Made by a program: the position numbers and the translations under genes. 64,000 nucleotides of DNA. Origin: Panagrolaimus kolymaensis. Taxonomy: Eukaryota; Nematoda; Chromadorea; Rhabditida; Panagrolaimidae. The first letter of the stretch is position 1, and each line of letters opens with the position of its first letter. Positions 26,749 to 37,703 of the stretch are shown one piece after another. The stretch is from contig JAJQJQ010000014.1 of assembly GCA_028622995.1 (NCBI GenBank), positions 4,216,001 to 4,280,000 of the forward strand. The letters run 5' to 3'. A model generated the notes under the pieces. It ran no database searches and was not told where the DNA came from. It was given only the letters and a program-made list of their open reading frames with translations.

Positions 26749-29264
26749 ATGTTTATTTTCTTTTTATTGTTTTATACTTTTTTAAATATTTCAAATGCAG
26801 CTGAATTTTCACTTTGTAAAGGTGTGGATGTTACTTTCGTTGTAACGGATGACAGTTGTTGTCCATATAACAATAATTCAATCTATACTAGTAGTTTCAA
26901 ATTAAATGTTGTATTTTATGAAAATAACAACACAAATCAAATAATGGTTTCTTCGTTTACTGAATCTAATTACAATAGTTCATTTATTCGTGTAACTCCA
27001 TATATATTTTATCCCACTTACACCCATGATTTTAATTGCTTTGAATCAAGTGATGAATGTAATTTTTTTGTACCTAACGGAGAAATGGCCTTTTATTTCA
27101 TATTTGGTCATATTCGACAAAATGATAGTGTAAGCGCTGTAATATTTATTACTAATGGAACAATCTCTAGCTCAAGAAGTTTTTTGAATAATGAAAATAG
27201 TTTTTGCTTTAATGAAGGTAAGAATATTACATATATGTAATAAAACAAACAAAAATGCATTATGAATTTTGTTTAGGTAGTGGTTATAATGATATACGTA
27301 GTTACATCCTTATTTGTTGTAATGATATTGAATATGTGGATATTGATAATTTAGAAAATGGTATATTTACTTTTTATTTTCAAAAACAAAACAATATAAT
27401 TTTGTATTTATAGCAACTTGTGAAGAATTTGAAACAAATACTATATTTAATTCTTTATATAACTCTTTTATACCATCAAATGCTACTTTTAAATTTTATG
27501 CTCATTCTTCTATTATTTCTAATCAATTTAATACTTATGCAACTGTGATAGAATCAACCAGTTCATGGTATAATTATTATTTTAGTGGTGATGTAAGTCT
27601 TAAAAGGTCTAAGTTAATTAATAAATATAGTTTATTTAAGCAAGGTTTTTACTCGTGTGATGGCAATCAAACAGTACCTAACACAACCTGCATAAATCGT
27701 TTACCTTCAAATGATTTCCAATTTTCATTAACTTTAGATCTTGGTCCGTATATGGGAATAGCAAGCGGTCCAATAATTGTGGAACTAATACGACGAAGTG
27801 GAATATATCTAAGAAACATTAGGGAGCCATTTACTCATGAAAATCCATGTTGGTTTCAAACATATTTAAAAAAGTATAATAGAGAAAATGCAACTATTCA
27901 AACTTCGTTTTGTTGCATAAAATTTAAAAATCCTCTTTTAACAACAACGACGGAATTTTCAACGACGACGGCTAATGAAATAAATTATGATAGTTCAACG
28001 ACTTCAATAAATTCACCAAATATTAGTATTTCTGATTCCATTGGAACTTTATGTTCAAATGATACAACTCAAGCATGGTTGGATATTATTTTTGTTATTG
28101 ATATTAGCAATGGAATGTCGAAATTAAATTTAAAAGCTTTAAGTGGAGAATTAGCAACAATTTTACAATCATTTACTTTTGGTCAAAATAATTACAATAC
28201 AATTCGTGCAGGCATTATTATTTATGGAACAAATGTAACCACAATTTTTGAACTCAAAAATGTGACAGATTTTGAAAGCTTTGAAAGAGTTTTACTAAAT
28301 TTGGATTCTTATGCTAATTTCTATGATTATGGAAGCAACGCTTATGGGTAATTTTTTTTCTACATTATCTTGTTTTAAAAAGTTTACACCCTCGCTTGCC
28401 TTTTTTTACCAAAGACAAAATTAAACAAAAAAATTATTTTAGAGCCCTTCAACAAGCTTATAATCTTTTGCAAAATCAACCAAGTCATCGAGTACCAATC
28501 ATTATTTTTGTTGCAGCAACTTATAATGCAAATGAATTCCAAGGCACTCAACAACTTTCTGAGTTTATTAAAAATAACAAAATTAACATTATTGTTGTGA
28601 ACTTTTCTCCTGAAAATGAAGCATTAACTGCAGCATTGCAAAATATTTCTTCGCATGGATATTTTTATAATTCAACTCAAGAAGATTTTTATATAAGTCT
28701 TTCGTATGCGCTTGTTCAAAGTAAAATAACTTTTCTTTTAAATAAATACTATAAAAAAATGAGGAACTAAAACTTATTTTAGTTAATTGTTTTTGCCCCG
28801 AAAATTCCATACAATTTCGATATTATAATTCAACATCGAAAAACTATACAAATTTTGCTGATTGTTTTTATGGAGTTAATGGGGATACATCTCCGCCAAT
28901 TGCTCATATGCTTTGTGAACCAGGAATATTAGTTTCAATAACAAATGAAGAAAAATTCAATTTTATTACTGATAACATTGTACCCTTTCAACTTCAAGGA
29001 AAGAAAAAATTTACTATTGGACTTCATAAATCCATAAATTTGGAATGGAAATGGTGGGGATATAATGAAACCGAATATTTACTAGGAGAGTATCCAGCAA
29101 TGGCAGGAACGCCAAATCCAAATGATAATTATGGATATATGTGGAATTATCAAGGTTTTAATTGGAAGCTTCAAACTGGAAATAATGTTCTTCTGCCTTA
29201 TATTTGTCAAATACCTGCTTGTGATGCATCAAGCTACGCTTGTGATCAAACACCACTCATTTAA
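26749..29264 (+). CDS. Secreted vWA plus C-type lectin protein
   Basis: Five exons (26749-27217, 27277-27360, 27414-28347, 28443-28720, 28783-29264) join in frame to 748 residues. A signal peptide (FFLLFYTFLNISNA) is followed by two Cys-containing, N-glycosylation-rich regions of unknown fold and a Ser/Thr-rich linker. A von Willebrand A domain (about 430-590) starts WLDIIFVIDISNGMS; its metal-site motif DxSxG departs from DxSxS. The C-terminal C-type lectin-like domain has NCFCPENS, FADCFY, WKWWGYNETEY and LPYICQIPAC. Nematode clec genes with vWA plus CLECT are secreted, often intestinal, and pathogen-responsive. No calcium-binding EPN/QPD or WND motif is clear, so carbohydrate binding is uncertain. 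The gene lies between the two copies of the chemoreceptor duplication. Confidence 0.85.
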
Positions 29265-30024
29265 ACATTTAATTATTTCTCTTTGAAAAGTTTATTTTGT
29301 TAAAAAAATCAAAATGTAAATGTCTATCTTTTTATTGTTAAAAAGTCAGTGAGATTAATCAACTCCAAATTTTAATGAATTTTTTTGTGACACTGGGGAT
29401 CGAACAATAGTCTCAAATTTACAACACAAATCTTTTCTTCTTCTATTTTAGAAAATAAAAGGTAAATATCCAAATGTATAAAGTATTTAGTTAATAAATA
29501 AATTATAAATTACTTCTAAGTAATTATTAATTTCAGACACATATTCATAATTTACAAAAATAAAATTACTCACTAAAAATGAATCTGCTTTTGACAATAA
29601 TTAACGACTTTTTATATCTTTTCGAAATCGGCGGTAATGGCATCTGGCATTACCTTTTCCCCAATTAGTTTTTTGGATATAAAAAATAAGGATGACTAAA
29701 AAGACTCCAAAATTCGGTATGGATGCACTTTATTTGGCCGTCGGCTGCTGCCGAGTATCATCGCTGCGCAGGCATACTTAAGCTGACCTAGGTCAGTTGA
29801 TTTTGATCTGTTTTGCCAGAGATGCCTATGCCCTTTCTAATTAACAACCATTCGTTGTTTACTTGGATGCTTTTACCCAACGTGTTTCTCTCCGTCTTTC
29901 TCTCTCATTCTTAGTAAATATATTATTTAGCAAATATTTTCTCCTAAATTTAATAAATTTATTTTAGTAACTGTGAATCTTTTTTGGGAGAAAAGTAAAT
30001 TACTGAAAATTTGTTGCAACGACG
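29265..30024 (+). promoter_or_regulatory. Upstream region of the first HSP70 gene
   Basis: The 760 bp between the lectin stop and the HSP70 ATG contain a GC-richer patch (29700-29830), a near-palindrome GGTAATGGCATCTGGCATTACC-type site at 29633-29654 and a perfect 14 bp palindrome at 29783-29796. ATATAAAAAA at ~29676 could be a TATA element. I found no run of three alternating nGAAn units, so a canonical heat-shock element is not evident. Confidence 0.4.
29783..29796. promoter_or_regulatory. Nuclear-receptor-like palindrome CTGACCTAGGTCAG
   Basis: TGACCT directly abuts AGGTCA, an everted pair of the nuclear hormone receptor half-site AGGTCA with zero spacing, extended by one base on each side to a perfect 14 bp palindrome. 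It lies ~230 bp upstream of the HSP70 ATG. The receptor is unknown. Confidence 0.35.
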
Positions 30025-32456
30025 ATGCCAGCTGGTAAATATATAATTTTGAATTCGAATATTTTTTTGGTATAGAAAACTTTCAGGTGTGAGCCAAGTA
30101 ATTGGCATTGATCTTGGTACAACTTTTTCAGTTGTTGGTATTTGGAAGCATGATAGAGTTGAAATAATTACCAATGAAGAAGGTTTGCTACTTATTTTTA
30201 TAAATATTAAAATATCGAAATAAAAAAAATTACTTTTATAGGATATCGTATTACTCCATCATGCGTTTCATATACTTCCGATGAGCTATTAGTGGGTACA
30301 GCAGCCAAGAAAAAGCAAGTCAATAATTTGAAAAATACCGTATATGGTAGGTTTAGTTTTTTTTTATCTGGGTTGAATGAAAACGAAAAATTTCCCATAA
30401 AAAGGAAGCAAAATTGAAAAAAAAATTAAATAAAGACCCGAATTTTTTTGATATCATGGTTTAATATTAGATATCAAACGCTTGATTGGTAAATCATATG
30501 ATCCAACCATGGCTGAAAATATGGGATGGCCATTTACAATCAACGAAGGAGAAAATCATCGTCCCCAAATTGATTTAAATTATAAAAATGAACGTCGCGT
30601 TGTGAGTCCCGAAGAAATTTCATCATTGATTTTAAAAAAGATGAAAGAAACCGTTGAAAGAAATATTGGTGAATCAATCACCAAAGCTGTTATTACTGTA
30701 CCAGCATACTTTAGCCAGGGTCAAAGGCAATGCACCATAGATGCAGCAAAGCTTACAAATTTGGAAGTTATGGAACTTATTACTGGTAAGTAATTTTCAA
30801 TGAGAAAGAAAATAATAAATAATGCGAAAGGCGAACATAGTTTTGGTGTATAATTTTCTTTAATAGAAAAAAAACTTTAACATTTATACTTTTTTATTGA
30901 TTTTAGAACCAGCAGCCGCCGCTTACGCTTATGGATTTCATAATAAAGCTTACAACGACCACAACTTGTTAGTCTTTGATATGGGTGGCGGCACCTTTGA
31001 TACAGTTGTAATGAGAGTATCAAATGGCAATTTTGAAGTTATATCAATCAATGGTGACACACAACTTGGAGGCCGTGATATCGATTCAATCCTCATGAAA
31101 CATTTTGCTGAAAAAATTAAAAAAGATTACAGTGTAGATATTACGGAAAATAAAGAAGAAAATCATCGTCGTCGACATAAACTTCTAAAAGAATGTATTG
31201 AACTTAAGCATACATTGTCTTCCGATATCAACACAGAGTGAGTTAATATTTAATTTATATATATGCGACTTATTTTATTGTAATTTATTTTTGTTTTTAG
31301 ACTTTACTTGGGCGATATTCTTACCGACGAAGATGATACCATTCATATCAATCGAGATCAATTTAATGAACTTTGCAGTAAATTATTTGGACGTATAATG
31401 AGTATCACAAGAAACTCGTTAAGCGACGTTAAAATGGAACCATCAGATATTCATAAAGTGTTACTTATTGGTGGATCATCACGAATTCCAAAATTACTAG
31501 AACTCTTAGGAAATATGTTTGGAAAAGATAAATTGGATTTCAGTATGAATCCTGATGAAGCTGTGGCATATGGTGCGACAGTTCGTGCTGCTCAACTATG
31601 CAATATTTCATCCTTTAATACTCCCAATATTACACTTACAGAAGCAACACCTCTTTCTATTGGTGCTTCTACTTCAAAAGGGTGTTTTGGAATCGTTATA
31701 CCTCGGAATACATGTCTTCCATGCCGTAAATCAGAAACTAGAGTTACTTGTTTTAATGACCAAGAGGTCATGGGATTTAATGTACGTTTTTAATTAATTT
31801 TTACTCAACAACTATTCTTAAATTTTATGAGTTTTAGATATACGAAGGTGAACGACCATTATGTGAAAATAACAATAAGCTTGGATATTTTTCGCTTAAT
31901 AACCTTACACCTGGAGTTGCTGGAAGTGCAAAGGTTTTGCTTACTTTTGATTTAAACAAGAACGGCATTTTGAAGGTTACCGCAGCGCATAATAACGAAA
32001 CCTCTGAACTTACTATTAATTACATTCAAAGCAAATTACCTCAAAAGAGCGTAGAAGATTTAATAAGAGATGCGGAACTTTTCAAGGAGCAAGATGAAAA
32101 AGTTTCTCAAGCAATGGGCTCGAAAACTTCATTAGAACAAAGTGTCGAGAAAGTAAAATACCGAATTTTAAAGGTTAGTATTTAAAAAAAATAAAGCAAT
32201 ACTTTTTTTTTCAACATCATAATTTTTTACAATACTTTATTATAAACAATAAATAAAACACATACATTTTTTGCAGGAAAGTCTCTCTCAAGAATATAAA
32301 AATCAATTTCAACAAGCTGTCAATGATATTGAAGATTGGTTACAAAATTCAACATCAAAAGAAAAGAATGTTTTTGATGAAAAGGAAAAAGAATTCACTC
32401 AAATTTGCAACAATATTAATATCAGAAAGAGAAAAGCTGATGAAGTCCTTGTTTAG
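30025..32456 (+). CDS. HSP70-family chaperone, divergent, no EEVD tail
   Basis: Eight exons (30025-30034, 30087-30182, 30242-30346, 30471-30785, 30907-31237, 31301-31781, 31838-32173, 32277-32456) join in frame to 617 residues. Nucleotide-binding signatures are intact: [13 protein letters not shown] (10-22), [36 protein letters not shown] and [12 protein letters not shown]. The substrate-binding beta domain ([41 protein letters not shown]) and a short alpha lid follow. The C-terminus ends ADEVLV: no EEVD (cytosolic co-chaperone tail) and no KDEL; no signal peptide or mitochondrial leader is seen. I read it as a cytosolic, lineage-specific HSP70 paralogue. Exon 1 is only 10 coding bases. A related gene follows 311 bp downstream on the same strand. 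Confidence 0.93.
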
Positions 32457-32767
32457 AGAAGGCAGATATCCATCAGCATGGTGAAAGGGCGATGTCGAGT
32501 TTATTTTTTTGGATCGATATTAGATACATTTTTTATTGAAACTTTTCTTTTATTTTTTCTTTTTTATTTAAAAGAATATTTTTATGTCGATTTTTAAATA
32601 GCCTTTGTCATCAATCTCTGAAAATAGCTTATTTTGTTTGTTTTGAGAAAAAAAATGTTAAAAAATTTTTTTTTATTTTGATTTATATGTTTTAGCGTTT
32701 TAACGTTAATTACTTTTGTTATTATTTTTAAAATAACTTTAAACTTTATTTTAATTTTGAAGGAAAC
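32457..32767 (+). other. Spacer between the two HSP70-family genes
   Basis: It is T-rich and non-coding. The length (311 bp) and tandem orientation allow co-transcription, but a separate promoter is equally possible. A pyrimidine-rich tract without a clear consensus acceptor precedes the downstream ATG. Confidence 0.3.
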
Positions 32768-35119
32768 ATGACTGGAACAACAGCAATTGGAATCGATTTA
32801 GGATCGTATTATGGACGAGTTGCAGCAATAATTGATGGAACAGTAAAAACGATTGAAATAAATGGTGTGAAAAGTTTTATTTTAACATTCTTATCTTATC
32901 AAGAGAGAGAGTTTTTTAGGTGACATAAAAATGCCATGCATTTTTTCAGAAAAATTTGGATCTTTGTCAACAGGCAACAAAGCAACCAAAACAGCACCAA
33001 CTAATGTCATCTTTGGTATGTCATTCTTCGCCTCACTTTTTTTTTTATTAAAAATTTTAAAATAATGAAAAAACGTGGTCAACATTTTTTATATTTTTCA
33101 GATGCATGTCGTTTACAAGCCGATAGAGAATATTCTGAAACATGGTGTTTTGCTAAAATACAAAATGGCAGTTATTGGGTTGAAAATAAAAACGACGTCG
33201 ATGTAAAAATTGTTCAACAAGAAGATGGTATTAGTGCTATTCTCAAAGCTTTAGTTGATGCTGCTGAAAAACAACTTCAAAAGAAAGTAGGCACTGCCGT
33301 AATTACCGTTCCCGATTACATTGATCAAAATTATCGACGCATTATTTTAAATGCGGCAAAATTAACAAACATTGGGAATGTATATTTACAAAGTCAAAAT
33401 GCCGCTGCAGCCACAAACTATTTGCTTAATAAACCAAACAAAACTTATTCACCATCGTTTTTTATGATTTTCAACTTTGGAGCGAGTCACTTGAGTATTT
33501 CTGTTTACAAAGCTATTGGAAGCAATGCCGAGCTCGTGTACAATGTTCGCGATGATGGACTAGGTGGTGAAGATTTTACCATTCGCATGACAGAGAAATT
33601 CCTTAAATTTGTAAAAGATCAAGAGAGTAATAATTTTATTGCAAACAACAAAACTCTTAAGTATATTCGGGAAGCTGCTGAAAAGGCTAAAATTGATTTA
33701 TCATTAATGAACAAAACCATGTAAGCTAAACGAATCTATGTATAATTTTTATTTATTCTTATATATTTTCTTATTTTAGTTGTACCATGGAAGTTGTTGG
33801 AGAGGAAGAACGCTCACACCAAGAAAGTTTAAAACGTGATATTTTTGAAAGTTTGTGTCAAGACTTTTTTCAACGCATCGAAAGTTGTGTAGGAAAAGTT
33901 GCCAGAGCTTTTCAAGATAGCAGTAATTCCATTACGGAAGTCGTTATGGTTGGCGGTTCATCAAGAATTTTTGCTGTTAAAGGAATTATTCAAAATTTCT
34001 TTCCGGAAGCCAATTTTAATTCCACTTTAGTTCCTGAAGAAGCCATAGTTTATGGGTCTGCAATCAATGCAGCGATGATGAATGGCAGCAACCCTTCATT
34101 TTACGTAAATGTATCTACAAATGCTTCATATTCAATTTATTGTGAAACAGAATATTCGCGAATTAAAGTTTTAAATAATCGAGAAAAGCTACCCAGTACA
34201 CCTCGATATATTTCTTATCATCTACCTATTTCAAAAGTTGAGGTATGTATTGTATTATCGTTAATTCAAAATTTTGAACTTTTATACTTTTATATATTAT
34301 ATTTAGTTTTTCGAAAATTCAAACACTTATCGATCATTGGGATATATCGAAATTATTGACGCAAATGAAGAATTTGTTTGCGAAGTTGATATAAATGGAA
34401 TATTGAAATGTTATGTCAATGGAAATATCGTTAACTTAAATTCGTACTGCCCCGCTGAACCTTTATCATCAAACGTCAATAAAGGAAGCAGCAGCAATAA
34501 AGAACTTGGTGATGAAAATCTCAATTTTCTTCTTCAACCCAAACCTTTTTACACTCCAAAAATCAATGAAGAAGAACAAAATGAATATATGCAAGTAGAA
34601 ACCAAATTTATTAAAAATGAAATTTTAACAGACGACTCATCATCGCACGCCAAAGGTAATATTAATTTTTTTACAAAATACAAATGTTTTATTTAAAAAA
34701 ATTTTTTGAAAAACTTTAAAAAAAATTGAGTTTCAAAATTTACGATGATTTTGTGCTTTTTCGAATTATCAAATAGTTTTTTTTATTATTTTTTAGTTTT
34801 TTGTTTCTTAATCAAAGTCCTCCTTTTTTATATCCTTTTTATCAATATTTTAGAAAAAAAATTTGGTCTTCATAAAATCGATGCAAAAACATATATATTA
34901 GACATTAGAGATGCCAACCCACCATCGCGAATATCTTTTGATTTGACAGATGATTTCAAGAAAAATAATTGTAATTGGTTGTATGGTCGCTTCGAATTCA
35001 AACCGAATAATTTTATTACTACAGATCGAACAACTACCGTACAACTTTTATTCAGTCGTTTTACTCCAACTCGAGACGTAAAAACTTCCGATATTATTTT
35101 TAAACATTCCCCTGTTTGA
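32768..35119 (+). CDS. Chimeric HSP70-like protein with a beta-mannosidase-like C-terminus
   Basis: Six exons (32768-32864, 32920-33015, 33102-33720, 33780-34242, 34307-34655, 34854-35119) join in frame to 629 residues. Residues ~1-470 follow the HSP70 plan, but key motifs are eroded: phosphate-1 is IDLGSYYGRV, the DLGGGTFD strand is NFGASHLSIS, and the EPTAAA block is SQNAAAA; VGGSSRI is kept. ATP hydrolysis is therefore unlikely. Introns after 'EING' (phase 1), 'NKT' (phase 2) and 'KVE' (phase 0) match intron positions of the upstream HSP70 gene, so the two are tandem duplicates. The lid is replaced by a polar linker and exon 6, which resembles residues ~852-917 of the beta-mannosidase at 37704-40829 (Y..-I at the start, DL..-FK, RF, VQLLF, VK.SD). 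An alternative reading is that exon 6 starts a separate small gene with an upstream hydrophobic leader (from 34745). Confidence 0.8.
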
Positions 35120-35424
35120 TGTTTTTTTTTTGCTGCGGCGGATGAAATTGTTCAAGTTTATATAAAAGCCATTTTTTTTAAAAATCGCACTTGACATGGC
35201 ATTTGGAAAAAATTTAATTTCCATTTCTGGGACTAATATTCACTATCCCGACGATAATGATAAGACAAAAAAGAGGAAAACCTTAACACAAAGGAATAAA
35301 AATAAGTCAGAGGAATTGCTTTCGTTTTGATAAGTTTCCTTTTTGTTCATAAGATTATTCCACATTTAAGAGACATGCTCATACTTATTTTAACTACAAC
35401 GTGTAAAAAAATGAAAAATTGTTC

Positions 35425-35905
35425 ATAACATTTTTGATTTCAGAAAATTAGACATAATATTAAAATCTTGAGAAGGCTTTTATTAAGATGAAGATTTTTT
35501 ATTTTTAAAACAAAAATTTAACAAAAGTAAATTACATAACAATTCTAGAAATGGATGAAACTTTAGTTGTTGGCACAGTTTTAGACATATTTGCAACTGT
35601 GGTTGTTGTTCTTGAAGAACTTTTAAATAAATTTCCAAGATGATAAAAATTTAGATATGCCATTTTAAAAGTAGGACTTAAAATAAAATGTGTGAGCATC
35701 ACCACGTAATGATGAATGTGATACATAATATTTGAAATATACATAAACATTAAAAACCATTGAGTATCGGCGCTTATTGCTGAAGCAAATTTAAGAATAA
35801 AACAAATAAGTTGGAAAATGGAAGAAAAGATTGCTTGATAAATTAATCTTCGTTCTGTTTTCGCGTGCGATGAATGAACTTGAAATTTATCTTTTCTCGA
35901 AAAAT
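35425..35905 (-). repeat. Segmental duplicate of 26058-26528
   Basis: This is the source-like copy: it covers the 3' flank and last ~118 codons of the intact receptor at 35532-36849. The two copies are in the same orientation, 9.4 kb apart, and flank the lectin and HSP70 genes. Confidence 0.85.
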
Positions 35906-36849
35906 ACATACAAATTCCAATTAAAATTATTATTATTCCATTGAAAATGGCGTTGATGATGGTACCTTTAAAATAATACGATCGTCGAATAAGTAAACAA
36001 TTAAAAAAGTTTTGAACTGAACAATTCGAAGAAAAAATAGTATATCCATCAACGATAAATGGGAAAGCAAGCATAAAGATGATTATGAAAAACATGGTAG
36101 ATGGAGTCCAAATCTGTAAAAATATAAAATAAATTAATTCTTTGGTTATTGTTATTTTTTGAGTTTTTGCTTTTGGGTTCTTTTGTATTTATGATAATTT
36201 TTAATTATTAAAATTAATATTTCAAAAATTAACTAAAAACTTTTTATTTTGTTGCGTTAGAAAATTCGCACACCTTCCATTCTTTAAGATGAATAAAAAA
36301 AATAAGAAAAATAAACTTTTGTGCTGCATATTTTTTAAAGAGTTTTTTTGTAATTAAAAAAATGAGTCCAAAAAATTACATTTTAAAATAATGAATTTGT
36401 GGACTTTTGCGCCCTCAAAAAATTGCTTTTCAAACACAACAAACTCGTAAATCAAAAGACCATATAAAAATTTTGGGGAAATTTCTGTAGTTTTTTATTT
36501 GGATCCAAATGTTTCTTACCTTTTCATATTTAACCGAAAAAGCCAAAGCAGTGCATCGATTAATGCATAAAACCACATTCCAAATGGTTATAAAATAAGT
36601 GATATACCATTCAATAACAACCAAAGTAAAATAATAAACTACAATATTTATTGGGATTACCCAATTTAAGAAAACCACCAAATCAGCAATATATCCAATA
36701 TTTAAAATAACAAAATATGCAGATTTATAATTGGATTTAAGTTTAAAATATTGTGAAATTAAAAATATTACAAGCGTAAATTCAAGAGCTCGAGACGAGC
36801 ATGAAATAATATTGGATGATAATTTTACGCCTGCTACTATGTTTTCCAT
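35532..36849 (-). CDS. Serpentine chemoreceptor GPCR, Srg/Srv-like
   Basis: Two exons, 36849-36520 and 36113-35532, join in frame (GTAAGA donor, TTTACAG acceptor) to 303 residues. Exon 1 holds TM1-3 and the post-TM3 motif VLCINRCTALAFSVKYEK; exon 2 continues IWTPSTMFFIIIF. The 'NR-T-A...KYEK-W' signature after TM3 is characteristic of the Srg superfamily (srg, srv, sru, srxa). Exon 2 carries TM4-7 and a Ser/Thr-rich cytoplasmic tail (SSSRTTTTVANMSK) suitable for phosphorylation. It is probably a chemosensory receptor. The second half has a truncated duplicate at 26151-26528. The gene converges with the chimeric HSP70 gene across ~410 bp of non-coding sequence. Confidence 0.85.
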
Positions 36850-37703
36850 ATTTCCACAGACGACTAATTACTGTATGGTTTTAACAAATTTATTTTTCAG
36901 GTTGAAAATGATAAATGTGATTCTTGGCTTTCATAATTTTTTCTTTTTATATTACAAAAAAAATTAATTAAGAAAATAGTTAATTATTTTTTTATGTCTC
37001 AATAATCAAAAAAGGACAAAAAATGCATATTTATTTTTTTTATTTTGTAGATCGTGAGCTTCTTAATTTTTGTATTTTTTAAATATTTGAAGAAATTTTT
37101 TTTTACCTAATTGGTTACAGGAAAATATGTATATGTAATTCCATAGATTTATTTATTTTTTCCATGGACTTTTACTTTTGTTTGGTAAAAAAAAATATAC
37201 GTGATAATGTAAATTTACAAGAGTTTTTATTTCGCTGAGAAAATAATTTTTTTTGATTAAAATACAAAAAAAATTGTTTTTTTTTTCTTGCTTTTCCAGG
37301 ATTTTAGCACCACCGTAGCAACAAAAAAAAAACCATGGGAATATAGTGCTTTAATCTTTTATATTTTTTAAGTAAAAAAATGTAAAAACATGAAAATATG
37401 TAAATAAAGAAAAACACGGAAGTTTTTTAAACTACATAATTTTTTTTACCATATTTTCCTTTTGAGCAGCGGCAAAACATAAAAAATGGTTTTCACAGAA
37501 ATGAAATAATTTTTGTTTTGGTAAAACTTTTTTTTTGTAGGCTTGTATGTTGTATTGTATTTTCAGGAACCAAATTTTTTTTAAAATTAATAAACATCAA
37601 ACTTTTTAACTAATACTGCTTTTTTATTTTTCATACACGTTTTTAAAATTCATACACACAAAAGCTTATTTATGAAAAATCCATTAAAGACAATAAAAAA
37701 AGG
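36850..37703. other. Intergenic
   Basis: AT-rich, with long A and T runs. A short open frame on the plus strand (36731-36967) overlaps the receptor's first exon antisense and is a shadow. Nothing else is supported. Confidence 0.4.

Noticed and set aside
29398..29415. GTTCGATCCCC-like B box on the minus strand
   Set aside because: No A box at tRNA spacing and no T-stem or acceptor pairing, so it is not a tRNA gene.
34745..34853. Hydrophobic leader upstream of exon 6 of the chimeric HSP70 gene, suggesting a separate gene
   Set aside because: It is T-rich intron-like sequence bounded by a good donor (34656) and acceptor (34853) that keep phase; kept only as an alternative model.
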